A DNA stretch of 64,000 bases from positions 160,313 to 224,312 of the forward strand of contig NZ_FQXE01000007.1 in NCBI RefSeq assembly GCF_900129885.1. The letters run 5' to 3'. The position numbers and the translations under genes were made by a program. Origin of the DNA: Pollutimonas bauzanensis. Its GTDB lineage: Bacteria > Pseudomonadota > Gammaproteobacteria > Burkholderiales > Burkholderiaceae_B. The notes beneath the pieces were generated by a model. The model saw only the letters and a list, made by a program, of their open reading frames with translations, made no database searches and was not told the origin of the DNA. This document shows positions 1 to 8,568 of the stretch, piece by piece. Positions within the stretch are counted from its first letter, which is position 1, and the number at the start of each line of letters is the position of its first letter.

Positions 1-1
1 T

Positions 2-91
2 TTTTCCGATTATGCCGCAATGCAGCAATTTTTGCACGGACTAGGGTCTATTCCTCGCCGCGGAATCAGCGAATTGGAAGACGATTTATAA
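2..91 (+). CDS. C-terminal end of an unidentified protein (partial)
   Basis: An open frame enters from the left edge and ends at a TAA at 89-91, giving about 29 residues that finish in an acidic Glu-Leu-Glu-Asp-Asp-Leu tail. It converges on kdsB, whose stop codon lies immediately next to it at 86-88, so the two genes would end tail to tail. The fragment is too short to name and I do not recognise it. It could be a chance open frame. Confidence 0.3.
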   Translation, partial: FSDYAAMQQFLHGLGSIPRRGISELEDDL

Positions 92-850
92 CCGATTTAC
101 AAAGCTTTCGCGTACCCGGGCCAGATCGTCGGCCGTATCGACGCCCGCCGCCGGGTGCGCGGCGGCAATGTGCACGGCGATGGCATAGCCATTTTCCAGC
201 GCGCGCAATTGCTCCAGCGATTCGAATGATTCCAGCGGCCCGACGGGCAGTGAGGAGTAGCGCTCCAGGAAGTCCACGCGATAGGCATATAGTCCGATAT
301 GGTGCAGGGCGGGAAGGCCGCCGGCCAGGCGCTGCCCGCCGTCGGCCAGGGCGTCGCGCGCCCATGGGATCGGCGCGCGCGAAAAATACAGGGCGCGCTG
401 CTGGCGGGTGCACACGACTTTGACGACATTCGGGTTGAACAGCGAACGGGCGTCGAGTATGGGCGTGGCGCAAGTGGCGATGGCCGCGTCGGGCTGGCCG
501 GCAAGCAGTTGCGCCACCTGGTTGATCAGCCGAGGGTCGATCAAGGGTTCATCGCCCTGGACATTGACCACGATAGCCCCGGGGGCCAGCGCCAGCTGGC
601 GGGCCACTTCGGCCAGGCGGTCGGTGCCCGTGGGGTGGTCGGCGCGCGTGAGCAGGGCCTCGAAGCCATGCTTCTGGACCGCGGCCTGGATGCGGGCATC
701 GTCGGTGGCGACCACCACGCGCGTGGCGCCCGACAGCGCCGCCCGCTCCGCCGTGCGCACCACCATGGGTTTGCCGGCGATATCCAGCAGCGGCTTGTCG
801 GGCAGGCGGGTCGAGGCGGCGCGCGCCGGAATGACAGCGATGAAGCTCAT
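86..850 (-). CDS. kdsB: 3-deoxy-manno-octulosonate cytidylyltransferase (KdsB)
   Basis: Cytoplasmic CMP-Kdo synthetase: it joins Kdo to CMP from CTP, activating the sugar for the lipopolysaccharide inner core. The 254-residue protein starts with the family's nucleotide-binding signature [15 protein letters not shown] and has the [10 protein letters not shown] segment near residue 100, both typical of KdsB. An upstream in-frame extension would add 53 residues of unrelated sequence, so the ATG at 850 was chosen. It is the last gene of the minus-strand run exbB-exbD-lpxK-Trm112-kdsB and lies 5 bp after the Trm112 gene, which fits co-transcription with lpxK, another lipopolysaccharide gene. Confidence 0.95.
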   Translation of the reverse strand: MSFIAVIPARAASTRLPDKPLLDIAGKPMVVRTAERAALSGATRVVVATDDARIQAAVQKHGFEALLTRADHPTGTDRLAEVARQLALAPGAIVVNVQGDEPLIDPRLINQVAQLLAGQPDAAIATCATPILDARSLFNPNVVKVVCTRQQRALYFSRAPIPWARDALADGGQRLAGGLPALHHIGLYAYRVDFLERYSSLPVGPLESFESLEQLRALENGYAIAVHIAAAHPAAGVDTADDLARVRESFVNRL

Positions 851-855
851 GGGGC

Positions 856-1047
856 TCAGGCGGGGCTGGAGCTGGACGCGCCGGGTGGCAGTTCGCGGGC
901 TTCGTTCTCGAGCATGACGGGGATGCCGTCCTTGATGGGAAAGGCCAGCCTGTCGGCCCGGCAGATCAGTTCCTGCTGTTCGCGGTCGTGCTGCAAGGGG
1001 CCCTTGCACAGCGGGCAGACCAGTATTTCAAGCAGGCGGGATTCCAT
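856..1047 (-). CDS. Trm112-like zinc-ribbon protein (YcaR/UPF0434 family)
   Basis: A 63-residue protein of the Trm112/YcaR family. It has the N-terminal [14 protein letters not shown] signature, a later cysteine at [12 protein letters not shown], and the IKDGIPVML closing motif. In eukaryotes Trm112 is an obligate partner of several methyltransferases; the bacterial short forms have no firmly settled role. Its place between lpxK and kdsB is common in proteobacteria, and I infer only co-expression with lipopolysaccharide genes. Confidence 0.85.
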   Translation of the reverse strand: MESRLLEILVCPLCKGPLQHDREQQELICRADRLAFPIKDGIPVMLENEARELPPGASSSSPA

Positions 1048-1085
1048 GCGCGGCTCCAGAGAATCAAAGAATTAAAAGACAGAGT

Positions 1086-2168
1086 TTAATGCCTGCCGGC
1101 CCGGGCGGCCATGGCGGCTTTTTTCTGCGCGATGACGCGCAGCAACTGGTCGGCAAGGGTTATCCAGCCCGGGTCGGAAAATCGGGGGGATGCGTGCACG
1201 ACCCACAGCCTCGGGTCGTTGAAGCGTTCGCACTTTACGGCATCCTTCGCGGTGATCAGGATATGGGGCGACAGCAGGACCTGGAATGGCTCGCCCTCGT
1301 AAGCATCGTGGTCCGGCAGCCCGACGGTATGCGCCAGTTCCAGGCCCGCCGCCCTGAGCATGGAAAAAAACCGCTCGGGCTGGCCGATGGCCGCCACGGC
1401 GCTGACGGATTCCGCGCCATAGCGCGCCAGCCATGCCGGCCAGTCCAGCGCCTGCCCGGTGCTCAGCTGGACGACCGTGGCGGGCGCCAGGCGCATGCTC
1501 AACTGGTGCGCCAATGTGGCAATCGGGGCGGGGTCCGGCTGCCCGTCCTGCAGATTGGTGATCACGTAGTCGACCGACTGCAGCCGGCTGGCCGGTTCGC
1601 GCAAAGGGCCGGCCGGCAGCACCCGGCCATTTCCGATGCCGCGCGCGTCCTGCACCACGATTTCCAGGTCGCGCCCGAGCGCCAGGTGCTGCAGGCCGTC
1701 GTCGGCGATGACCACATCGACATCGGGATAGCTTTTTTGCAGCTTCTTGAGCGCCAATGCGCGGTTCGGATGCACGGCTATCGGCGCCTGCGTCGCCTGG
1801 GCGATGAGCGCCGGCTCATCGCCGAATTCGCCGGCGGCCAGTTTCCCCCGGCCCGACCTGGCCTGCTCGCCCATCTTGACCCCGTAGCCGCGGCTGATGA
1901 CGCCCGGGTGCCAGCCGCGTTCCCGCAGGGCTTGCACCAGCGCGATGACGACGGGCGTTTTACCCGTTCCCCCCAGGTAGATGTTGCCGACCACCACCAC
2001 GGGAAGGCGGCTGTGATGCGCGAGGCCGGGTTGCCGCAGGTAGCGCCCATGCTTGTAGGCTATTGCCGCCAGCACGGGCCAGGATAGCGGCAATAGCAGG
2101 GCGCTGGCCAGGCCCTTGCGCTGCCAGGCCGCATGGACGGCCCTGCTTACGGGGACGGGTATTTTCAC
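1086..2168 (-). CDS. lpxK: Tetraacyldisaccharide 4'-kinase (LpxK)
   Basis: Inner-membrane kinase that phosphorylates the 4' position of the lipid A precursor disaccharide to give lipid IVA. The 360-residue protein has an N-terminal hydrophobic segment (about residues 20-40) that anchors it to the membrane, followed by the P-loop NIYLGGTGKTP at about residue 62 and the ISRGYG motif, both LpxK hallmarks. The DDGLQH motif near residue 157 is also present. Its start overlaps the end of exbD by 4 bp. Upstream exbB and exbD energise outer-membrane transport; downstream Trm112 and kdsB follow in the same direction. Confidence 0.95.
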   Translation of the reverse strand: MKIPVPVSRAVHAAWQRKGLASALLLPLSWPVLAAIAYKHGRYLRQPGLAHHSRLPVVVVGNIYLGGTGKTPVVIALVQALRERGWHPGVISRGYGVKMGEQARSGRGKLAAGEFGDEPALIAQATQAPIAVHPNRALALKKLQKSYPDVDVVIADDGLQHLALGRDLEIVVQDARGIGNGRVLPAGPLREPASRLQSVDYVITNLQDGQPDPAPIATLAHQLSMRLAPATVVQLSTGQALDWPAWLARYGAESVSAVAAIGQPERFFSMLRAAGLELAHTVGLPDHDAYEGEPFQVLLSPHILITAKDAVKCERFNDPRLWVVHASPRFSDPGWITLADQLLRVIAQKKAAMAARAGRH

Positions 2169-2575
2169 GGCGGGCTCTGGGTGGCGAAATTGACGCGCGA
2201 TATGCCGGCCAGGCGCGCCGCTTCCATGATGCGCACCACCGATTCGTGTGTCGTCTGGGCGTCGGCATTGATGACCAGAATCGCTTCTTTCCGGTCGCCG
2301 GCGGCATTGCGCAAGGCTTGCGCGATTTCCGCGCTGGTGGTGTCCGGCAAGAGCTGGCCATTGAGCGCATACAGGCCTTCCTGGCTGATGGCCATGTTCA
2401 GCGCATCGATCTCGGCCGCATCGGCCCTGGCCTCGGGCAAGGCGACCTTCAACTGGCTGTAGCGGGTGAAAGAGGTCGTGGCCGCCAGGAAAATCAGTAT
2501 GACCAGCAATACGTCGATCAAGGGGATCAGGTTGATCTCCGGCTCGTCATCGCTTTGCGGGCGCCGGAAGTTCAT
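2165..2575 (-). CDS. exbD: Biopolymer transport protein ExbD/TolR family
   Basis: A 136-residue inner-membrane protein with one transmembrane segment near the N-terminus (about residues 17-36) and a periplasmic C-terminal domain. The segment contains the conserved proton-carrying aspartate, D21 in LIPLIDVLLVILIF. With ExbB it forms a proton channel that drives TonB-type or Tol-type envelope machinery. It overlaps exbB by 4 bp, so the pair is translationally coupled. No tonB or tol genes are adjacent, so the exact partner cannot be settled from this window. Confidence 0.9.
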   Translation of the reverse strand: MNFRRPQSDDEPEINLIPLIDVLLVILIFLAATTSFTRYSQLKVALPEARADAAEIDALNMAISQEGLYALNGQLLPDTTSAEIAQALRNAAGDRKEAILVINADAQTTHESVVRIMEAARLAGISRVNFATQSPP

Positions 2576-3180
2576 TGCGCGGCTCCGCGGCCGATCAGGC
2601 GGTTCAGGACATTGGCTTCGCGTTCCATCTGGTGCAGGAAGTGATCGACCCGCGAGCGGAAGTAGCGGTGGAAGATCAATGCGGGAATGGCGATGATGAT
2701 GCCGAAGCCGGTGTTGTACAGGGCTATCGAAATGCCGCGCGCCAACTGCGCCGGGTCGCCGCCGGCCGGATTATAGGAGCCGAAAATCTCTATCATGCCG
2801 ACCACCGTGCCGAACAGACCCATCAGCGGCGCGACGACCGCAATGGTGGCCAGGGCCGGCAAGTAGCGGTTCAGGCGGTGCGCCACATCCTTGCCGACGT
2901 CTTCGATGGCGGCCAGGCGATAGACGTTCGATTCATTGCGATTGACCAGCACTTCGGCCAGGACGCGTCCCAGCGGAGAATTGCCGGCCAGGCGCAGCAC
3001 CGCTTCCGGGTTATCGTTCTTCTGGCGCAGGAGCTCCAGCACCTGCCCTGGAAGGCGGCGGGGGAATACCTGCTTGCTGCGCAAAGACAGAAACCGTTCG
3101 ATAATCAGCGCGAGGCCAAGAACGGAGGTGGCGACCAGCAGCCAGATGGGCCAGCCTGCGGCATGAATGATTTCGAGCAA
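2572..3180 (-). CDS. exbB: MotA/TolQ/ExbB proton channel family protein
   Basis: A 202-residue inner-membrane protein with a first helix at about residues 10-30 (GWPIWLLVATSVLGLALII) and two more at about 100-130 and 145-170, the usual three-helix ExbB layout. The motif LPALATIAVVAPLMGLFGTV and the following GIS-ALYNTGFG segment match the TolQ/ExbB channel domain. It is the first gene of the minus-strand operon; the long AT-rich gap upstream presumably holds its promoter. It works with ExbD to couple proton flow to envelope transport. Confidence 0.9.
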   Translation of the reverse strand: MLEIIHAAGWPIWLLVATSVLGLALIIERFLSLRSKQVFPRRLPGQVLELLRQKNDNPEAVLRLAGNSPLGRVLAEVLVNRNESNVYRLAAIEDVGKDVAHRLNRYLPALATIAVVAPLMGLFGTVVGMIEIFGSYNPAGGDPAQLARGISIALYNTGFGIIIAIPALIFHRYFRSRVDHFLHQMEREANVLNRLIGRGAAQ

Positions 3181-3630
3181 AGTTGTCTCCGTTCGGGGTT
3201 TGCGTAGTATGGCATTTTACAATCGATATGCTGCTAGCCGTCGGCTTGCGATGCGCTCCGCCAAATGGCCATCGAGGCTGCCTGAAAGCGGCTTGGATCT
3301 TAAGCTGGCGAAGGCGATGCCCGCCAAACGTAGTAAAAGCCTCAAAAATCTAGGCTAAATGGCGTGTGGCGGGGCTTTCCGAAGGGTATCCACAGAATCT
3401 GTGGATAATTATGTGTATAACTCTACGGACAGCCGCTATTTGAGAGCTCTTGAGGTTCAATGGCTAATTTCCGCTCATGGGCCGGATTTTTATATTGTTG
3501 TTATTAATCAATGTGTTGTGAGCTTAATCTAAAGCGGTTTTTGATCTATGGGTGGGATTGGGTTGATATTTCACCAATTTGACAAAATGATTTTCTCTGT
3601 GGACAGAACTTAAATCAGATGGGAATTTTT
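3181..3630. other. Gene-free 450-bp divergent region, AT-rich toward xseA
   Basis: This gap lies between the divergent exbB and xseA genes. It contains three DnaA-box-like sequences at 3386-3420 (listed separately), then a clearly AT-rich stretch at about 3440-3620, unlike the GC-rich surroundings. A TTGACA hexamer is at 3579-3584, but no convincing -10 lies at normal spacing. Short open frames are present, but none has a ribosome-binding site or a recognisable product. Confidence 0.6.
3386..3420. promoter_or_regulatory. Cluster of three DnaA-box-like sites
   Basis: On the minus strand TTATCCACA (3400-3408) and TTATACACA (3412-3420) both match the DnaA-box consensus TTWTNCACA exactly. On the plus strand GTATCCACA (3386-3394) differs at the first base. 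The first two sites form a palindrome, TATCCACAG-AAT-CTGTGGATA. This suggests DnaA binding near the xseA and exbB promoters; a role as a replication origin is not supported by neighbouring genes. Confidence 0.45.
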
Positions 3631-4980
3631 ATGGATTCAGGCAGCCTGGAACTCGCAAATGACGGCATCTGGACGGTAAGCCAGCTAAATCGCCGGGTAG
3701 GGCAATTGCTGGAGAGCCATTTCTCCCGCATTTGGGTAAGGGGCGAAATCTCCAATTTCACGCAGGCGGCTTCCGGTCATTGGTATTTTTCCATCAAGGA
3801 CGAAGGCGCAACGGTGCGGGCCGTCATGTTTCGCGGCCGGGCCCAGGCGACTGGCTTCGTTCCCAAGCCGGGCGAGCGATTCGAATTCCGCGTCAATGTC
3901 ACGCTGTATGAGCCGCGCGGCGACTATCAACTCCAGGTGGAAAGCATGCGGCGCGCCGGCCGGGGCGACTTGCACGAAGCGTTTCTGCTGCTCAAGGAGA
4001 AGCTGGCCGCCGAAGGCCTGTTCGACCCCGCCCGCAAGCGCCAGATCACCGCCATGCCGCGCGCCGTGGGCGTGGTGACATCGATGGCGGCGGCCGCGTT
4101 GCGCGACGTGCTGACGGCGCTGGCGCGCCGCGCTCCGCATGTCCCGGTCATCGTCTATCCCGCGCCGGTGCAGGGCCTGGATGCCGCCGGCAAGCTGGTC
4201 CAGGCGCTGAGGGGCGCCATTGCGCGCAACGAGGTCGATACGCTGCTGCTGGTGCGCGGCGGCGGCAGCCTGGAGGACTTGTGGAGCTTCAATGATGAGG
4301 CGCTGGCGCGAACCATAGTCGCCAGCCCCATTCCCGTCATCAGCGGGGTGGGCCACGAGACCGATTTTACGATTGCCGATTTCGTGGCCGACTTGCGCGC
4401 GCCTACGCCTACGGCGGCCGCCGAATTGTGCTGCCGCACGCGGCAAACCTGCCTGAACCAGCTGGACGCGGCGTTCGGCGCCCTGAGCACGCAGCATCAC
4501 CGCCTGCTGGAGCGCGCGGCCTTGCGGCTGGACCGCGCGGTGGCGTCCCTGGTCTCGCCGCAGCAGCGATTGCAGCAGCAAAACGAGCGCCTGCAGGTTC
4601 TGAAAAGCCGCCTGGCCCGCGCCGCCTCCAGTCCGCAGGACCGTCACAGGGCCCGCCTGGCCTTGATCAGGGCCAAGCTGGTCCATGCCGAGCCTCGGCT
4701 CCCCGAACTGCGCAGCGCGCTGGCCCGCCAGGAGCAGCGCCTTTCCAGTTCGGCGCAGCACCACCTGCAGCGCCAGCGCCAGCGCCTGGCCGCCGCGGCG
4801 CAGACCCTGGAGGCGCTGAGCCCGCGAAATATCCTTGGGCGCGGCTATGCGATAGTGCGCAACGACGAAGGGAAAATCATAAAAAATGCGTTAGACTTGA
4901 GCATAGGCGAACAGCTTGGTGTTGAGCTGGGTCAAGGCAGTGCGCGTGTCAGTGTGCTACAGGCGCATGCCTTGCTGTGA
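3631..4980 (+). CDS. xseA: Exodeoxyribonuclease VII large subunit (XseA)
   Basis: Large subunit of exonuclease VII, which degrades single-stranded DNA in both directions with the small XseB subunit. The 449-residue protein has the N-terminal OB-fold ([15 protein letters not shown] ... [24 protein letters not shown]), the catalytic-domain motifs [13 protein letters not shown] and [17 protein letters not shown], then [30 protein letters not shown], followed by a long helical region (about 280-400) typical of the coiled-coil arms. The ATG at 3631 has a GGGA element 6 bp upstream; an ATG at 3619 would add four residues without a clear site. No xseB is nearby. Confidence 0.95.
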   Translation: MDSGSLELANDGIWTVSQLNRRVGQLLESHFSRIWVRGEISNFTQAASGHWYFSIKDEGATVRAVMFRGRAQATGFVPKPGERFEFRVNVTLYEPRGDYQLQVESMRRAGRGDLHEAFLLLKEKLAAEGLFDPARKRQITAMPRAVGVVTSMAAAALRDVLTALARRAPHVPVIVYPAPVQGLDAAGKLVQALRGAIARNEVDTLLLVRGGGSLEDLWSFNDEALARTIVASPIPVISGVGHETDFTIADFVADLRAPTPTAAAELCCRTRQTCLNQLDAAFGALSTQHHRLLERAALRLDRAVASLVSPQQRLQQQNERLQVLKSRLARAASSPQDRHRARLALIRAKLVHAEPRLPELRSALARQEQRLSSSAQHHLQRQRQRLAAAAQTLEALSPRNILGRGYAIVRNDEGKIIKNALDLSIGEQLGVELGQGSARVSVLQAHALL

Positions 4981-5057
4981 ACCCGGCGCTTGCAAGCCAA
5001 GCGCGCTACATGCACTTTTTACTGGCATTCCGACTGGTTTTTTTTAAGGAATTGAAC

Positions 5058-5636
5058 ATGGCTTTTACGCTTCCCCCGCTACCTTACCCCCTCGACGCTC
5101 TGGCTCCCCATATTTCCAAGGAAACCCTCGAGTTTCACTATGGCAAGCATCACCAGACCTACGTCACCAACCTGAACAATCTGATTGCCGGCACTGAATT
5201 CGAATCGGCTTCCCTGGAAGACATCGTCAAGAAGTCCTCCGGCGGCGTTTTCAACAACGCGGCGCAGGTGTGGAATCACACGTTTTACTGGAACAGTCTT
5301 TCGCCCAAAGGCGGCGGCGCGCCCACTGGCGCCTTGCTTGAGGCCATCAACGCCAAGTGGGGCGGCGTCGACGCCTTCAAGGAAGCATTCAATAAGTCGG
5401 CCGCCGGCAATTTCGGTTCGGGCTGGACATGGCTGGTCAAGAAATCCGACGGCTCGGTGGACATCGTGAACACCAGCAATGCGGCAACGCCCATCACCAC
5501 GTCCGACGTTCCCCTGCTGACCTGTGATGTCTGGGAACACGCCTACTACATCGATTACCGCAACGCCCGTCCCAAGTACCTGGAGAATTTCTGGAACCTG
5601 GTGAACTGGGAATTCGCCGCGGCCAACCTCGGCTAA
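5058..5636 (+). CDS. sodB: Superoxide dismutase, iron type (SodB)
   Basis: A 192-residue Fe/Mn-family superoxide dismutase converting superoxide to oxygen and hydrogen peroxide. It starts [22 protein letters not shown], and metal ligands are visible in [12 protein letters not shown] (His), [11 protein letters not shown] (His) and [20 protein letters not shown] (Asp and His). The length and the Tyr-Gly-Lys-His-His segment match iron-type SodB. The ATG at 5058 was chosen because AAGGA lies 7 bp upstream and the family N-terminus begins there; the longer frame adds 27 unrelated residues. No signal peptide is seen, so it is cytoplasmic. Confidence 0.95.
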   Translation: MAFTLPPLPYPLDALAPHISKETLEFHYGKHHQTYVTNLNNLIAGTEFESASLEDIVKKSSGGVFNNAAQVWNHTFYWNSLSPKGGGAPTGALLEAINAKWGGVDAFKEAFNKSAAGNFGSGWTWLVKKSDGSVDIVNTSNAATPITTSDVPLLTCDVWEHAYYIDYRNARPKYLENFWNLVNWEFAAANLG

Positions 5637-5678
5637 GTCTGCCTGGTTCGCATGCGCAGGCGCGCATCGCCTGTTTCC

Positions 5679-5701
5679 AACCCCCGGCTTTCGGGGGTTT
5701 T
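5679..5701 (+). terminator. Rho-independent terminator of sodB
   Basis: A GC-rich inverted repeat, AACCCCCG-GCTTT-CGGGGGTT, is followed by TT-GC-TTTTT. It lies about 45 bp after the sodB stop codon, in the right position and orientation to end that transcript. Confidence 0.8.
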
Positions 5702-5871
5702 GCTTTTTGCCATGGACCCAAGCGACCATGCCGTGGACGGCTCGCCGTCGAACGCAAAGACGCCGCGGGGGAATGGGCTAAGATAAACCGTTGCCGCGCC
5801 GCTTATGGTTTGCGCCGGCCGTGAGCCATACGACTTCCAGCTATTCTCTTTTCTTGATTCCCGGGTTTAAC

Positions 5872-7077
5872 ATGACAACTCAAGCTTTCATTTGCGATGC
5901 TGTTCGCACACCCTTCGGCCGCTATGGCGGCGCTCTTGCCTCGGTGCGCGCCGACGATCTCGCGGCGGTGCCCCTCAAGGCCCTGATGCAGCGCAATCCC
6001 GATGTGGACTGGGCCCGGCTGGATGACACTTTGTTCGGCTGCGCCAACCAGGCGGGGGAGGACAATCGCAATGTGGCCCATATGGCTACTTTGCTGGCGG
6101 GCTTGCCAGCCGAAGTCCCGGGGGCCACCATCAACCGCCTGTGCGGGTCTGGGCTGGACGCCTTAGGCTCCGCGGCGCGCGCCATTCGTTCCGGCGACGT
6201 GCAGTTCGTCCTGGCGGGCGGCGTGGAAAGCATGAGCCGCGCTCCCTTTGTCATGGGCAAGGCCGAAACCGCTTTTTCGCGCAGCGCTGCCGTGTTCGAC
6301 ACGACCATAGGCTGGCGCTTCGTCAACAAATTGATGAAAGCGCAGTATGGCGTGGATTCCATGCCCGAGACGGCCGAAAACGTTGCCGATCAATTCAAGG
6401 TGTCGCGCGCCGACCAGGACCTCTTCGCCCTGGCCAGCCAGACCAAAACCGCTGCCGCTCAATCGGCCGGCGTTTTCCAGTCCGAAATCGTTCCCGTCCT
6501 GATCGCCCAGAAAAAAGGCGAGCCTATCGCGGTGGATGCCGACGAGCATCCGCGCCAGACCACGCTGGAAAGCCTGGCGCGGCTCAAGCCGGTGGTGCGT
6601 CCCGATGGCACGGTCACCGCGGGCAATGCGTCCGGCGTGAATGACGGCGCCTGCGGCTTGCTGGTCGCGTCCGAATCCATGGCCCGCGCCCAGGGCCTGA
6701 CGCCTCGCGCGCGGGTGGTGGCGATGGCCACCGCCGGCGTCGAACCGCGCATCATGGGCATAGGCCCCGCGCCGGCCACGCAAAAGGTGCTGGCGCTGGC
6801 GGGACTGACGCTGGATCAGATGGATGTCATCGAGCTGAACGAAGCTTTTGCGGCGCAGGGCCTGGCGGTGCTGCGCCTGCTGGGGCTGGACGACGATGAT
6901 CCGCGGGTCAACCCGAATGGCGGCGCGATCGCCCTGGGGCATCCTTTGGGCGCGAGCGGCGCCCGGCTGGCGATCACGGCCGTCAACCAACTGCACCGCA
7001 CGGGCGGGCGCTATGCGCTGTGCACGATGTGCATAGGGGTGGGGCAGGGGATCGCGGTCATTCTCGAGCGCGTGTAA
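5872..7077 (+). CDS. Acetyl-CoA acyltransferase, 3-oxoadipyl-CoA thiolase type
   Basis: A 401-residue degradative thiolase that cleaves a 3-oxoacyl-CoA with CoA. The N-terminus ([28 protein letters not shown]) is of the PcaF/PaaJ type, pointing to 3-oxoadipyl-CoA, the last step of the beta-ketoadipate and phenylacetate pathways. Catalytic residues are visible: Cys in [18 protein letters not shown], His in [17 protein letters not shown], and the second Cys in [17 protein letters not shown]. The ATG at 5872 is preferred over an upstream in-frame start. It stands alone, without aromatic pathway genes, so the substrate is uncertain; it could serve general beta-oxidation. Confidence 0.85.
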   Translation: MTTQAFICDAVRTPFGRYGGALASVRADDLAAVPLKALMQRNPDVDWARLDDTLFGCANQAGEDNRNVAHMATLLAGLPAEVPGATINRLCGSGLDALGSAARAIRSGDVQFVLAGGVESMSRAPFVMGKAETAFSRSAAVFDTTIGWRFVNKLMKAQYGVDSMPETAENVADQFKVSRADQDLFALASQTKTAAAQSAGVFQSEIVPVLIAQKKGEPIAVDADEHPRQTTLESLARLKPVVRPDGTVTAGNASGVNDGACGLLVASESMARAQGLTPRARVVAMATAGVEPRIMGIGPAPATQKVLALAGLTLDQMDVIELNEAFAAQGLAVLRLLGLDDDDPRVNPNGGAIALGHPLGASGARLAITAVNQLHRTGGRYALCTMCIGVGQGIAVILERV

Positions 7078-7117
7078 GAAAGAAAGCGGCGCCGGGATCC
7101 CGCCGCGCGGCGCGCTC

Positions 7118-7600
7118 CTAGCGGCTCCCGCCCGGCAGGTTCGCCACCCTGGCGCCGGCTTGCACCTGATGCCGCTTGAACCACCCCTGTTCCATTTCCA
7201 GCGCATAGACGACAGGCCCGGACGGGCAGTGGCCCTCCAGGCTGAGCGGTTCCATGTCGGCGACATTCACGATGACGCCCTGCGCGTCGATAAAGGCTAT
7301 CGACAGCGGCAGGAGCGTGTTTTTCATCCAGAAGCACGGCATGCCCGCGTCGTCGAATACGAACAGCATGCCATGGTCGGGCGGCAGCGACTGGCGCTGC
7401 ATCAGGCCATAGGACCGGCTCTCGTCGGTCGCGGCTATTTCGGCGTTCACGGCGTGCTTGCCTACCATCAGTTGCGCCGTTGGCAGCAGCATGCTTTGCG
7501 CCCGGGCTGGCAGGGGCCCGAAGGCCAGGAGCAGCGCCATCAGGAAGATACCAAAAAAAACAGGGCGTGCAAGCCCTGTATGCGGATAAAATTTATACAT
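7118..7600 (-). CDS. DUF192 family exported protein
   Basis: A 160-residue protein with a likely signal peptide (hydrophobic about residues 14-30, then LPARAQS) and a DUF192 domain: YGLMQRQSLPPDHGMLFVF and CFWMKNTLLPLSIAFID are characteristic. Family function is unknown. It lies 35 bp downstream of the cold-shock gene on the same strand, and a strong terminator hairpin falls within its first 20 codons. The assigned ATG (7600) has no strong ribosome-binding site; an alternative ATG at 7540 would bypass the hairpin but leave a poor signal peptide. Confidence 0.75.
   Translation of the reverse strand: MYKFYPHTGLARPVFFGIFLMALLLAFGPLPARAQSMLLPTAQLMVGKHAVNAEIAATDESRSYGLMQRQSLPPDHGMLFVFDDAGMPCFWMKNTLLPLSIAFIDAQGVIVNVADMEPLSLEGHCPSGPVVYALEMEQGWFKRHQVQAGARVANLPGGSR
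7553..7579 (-). terminator. Intrinsic terminator of the cold-shock gene, inside the DUF192 start
   Basis: Read on the minus strand, ACAGGGC-TTGCAC-GCCCTGT is followed by a run of T (the A run at 7553-7560). It is a textbook intrinsic terminator about 55 nt after the cold-shock stop codon. It overlaps codons about 7-16 of the DUF192 gene as annotated. Confidence 0.8.
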
Positions 7601-7634
7601 TGTTATTGAAAGCAAACCCAGTTGTTGCGTGCGA

Positions 7635-7880
7635 TCAGGCAGCCGTAATATTGAGTGCTTGTTTGCCTTTTGGGCCCTGAGCAATTTCAAAAGCGACCTT
7701 CTGCCCTTCTTTGAGGGTTTTGAAGCCGTTCATTTGGATGGATGAAAAGTGCGCGAAAAGGTCTTCGCCCCCATTGTCGGGGGTAATAAAGCCGAAACCT
7801 TTAGCATCGTTGAACCATTTGACGGTTCCTGTCAGCTTTTGGGTATCCCCTGGTGCAGAGGTTGCGGTTGTGTCAGACAT
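7635..7880 (-). CDS. Cold-shock-domain protein (CspA family)
   Basis: An 81-residue nucleic-acid-binding protein with a single cold-shock domain. The RNP1 motif [22 protein letters not shown] and the opening [16 protein letters not shown] are complete. A 14-residue Ser/Thr-rich extension precedes the domain. It probably acts as an RNA chaperone. It is transcribed divergently from clpS and ends at the terminator at 7553-7579. An AGAGG element precedes the ATG. Confidence 0.95.
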   Translation of the reverse strand: MSDTTATSAPGDTQKLTGTVKWFNDAKGFGFITPDNGGEDLFAHFSSIQMNGFKTLKEGQKVAFEIAQGPKGKQALNITAA

Positions 7881-8022
7881 ACGGACTGCCTCTCGACTAT
7901 AGTGTAAGGTTGAAACTCGACTACAAGGGTTAGCTTTAGCCTACGTATTCTGCTTGCCAACGATACTCCCCGAGCAGTCAGAATACTATGATAATGCGCA
8001 ATTTATCCTTACCTAGTCAACT

Positions 8023-8367
8023 ATGGAAACCACTAGTATTGTCATGGCTACTCAAATCGAAAACCAACGCGATACGGTTCTGGATCGTCAAGCCGCCAAA
8101 CTCGCGCCGCCTCCTCTGTACCAGGTGGTGCTGTTGAACGACGACTACACCCCCATGGATTTCGTCGTCGGTGTGCTGCAGCGTATATTTGGCAAGAGCG
8201 AGGACGAGGCGGCACGCATCATGCTGAAAGTGCATCACGAAGGGCGCGGCGTGTGCGGGGTATATCCGCGCGACATCGCGGCCACCCGCGTCGAGATGGT
8301 GCGCCAGCTGGCGCACGCCCGCCAGCACCCTTTGCAGTGCGTCATGGAACCGGCCCCGGATGCCTAG
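8023..8367 (+). CDS. clpS: ATP-dependent Clp protease adaptor (ClpS)
   Basis: A 114-residue adaptor that hands N-end-rule substrates to ClpAP. Family residues are clear: [17 protein letters not shown] (substrate pocket), [19 protein letters not shown] and the helix [20 protein letters not shown]. It lies about 200 bp upstream of clpA, the usual partner. Two starts are possible (8023 and 8044); neither has a strong ribosome-binding site, and the longer one is listed. Confidence 0.95.
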   Translation: METTSIVMATQIENQRDTVLDRQAAKLAPPPLYQVVLLNDDYTPMDFVVGVLQRIFGKSEDEAARIMLKVHHEGRGVCGVYPRDIAATRVEMVRQLAHARQHPLQCVMEPAPDA

Positions 8368-8568
8368 CCGCCGCCTTTGTTTCACGCGGCTTGCATCGCG
8401 CCCGCGCAATCCGTAAAAAGTACGGGTATAGTAAGGTCATCGGCTTTTTTGATGCTGGCCGGTAACACTGAGATGACTCTTTTATTAATGTTGATACGCA
8501 AGGTCGATTTAGTCATAGAATAGGATTTATCGAATTGTTTGTCCGCTCCGATATGTAATGGAGGAAGC

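Noticed and set aside
1089..2087. Long open frame on the plus strand opposite lpxK
   Set aside because: It is the antisense shadow of a high-GC gene; its Arg/Gln/Gly-rich translation has no recognisable domain, while the minus strand gives complete LpxK.
3181..3630. Chromosomal replication origin
   Set aside because: Three DnaA boxes and AT-rich DNA are suggestive, but no dnaA, dnaN, gidA or parAB genes are near and xseA/exbB are not origin neighbours. Kept only as a DnaA-box cluster.
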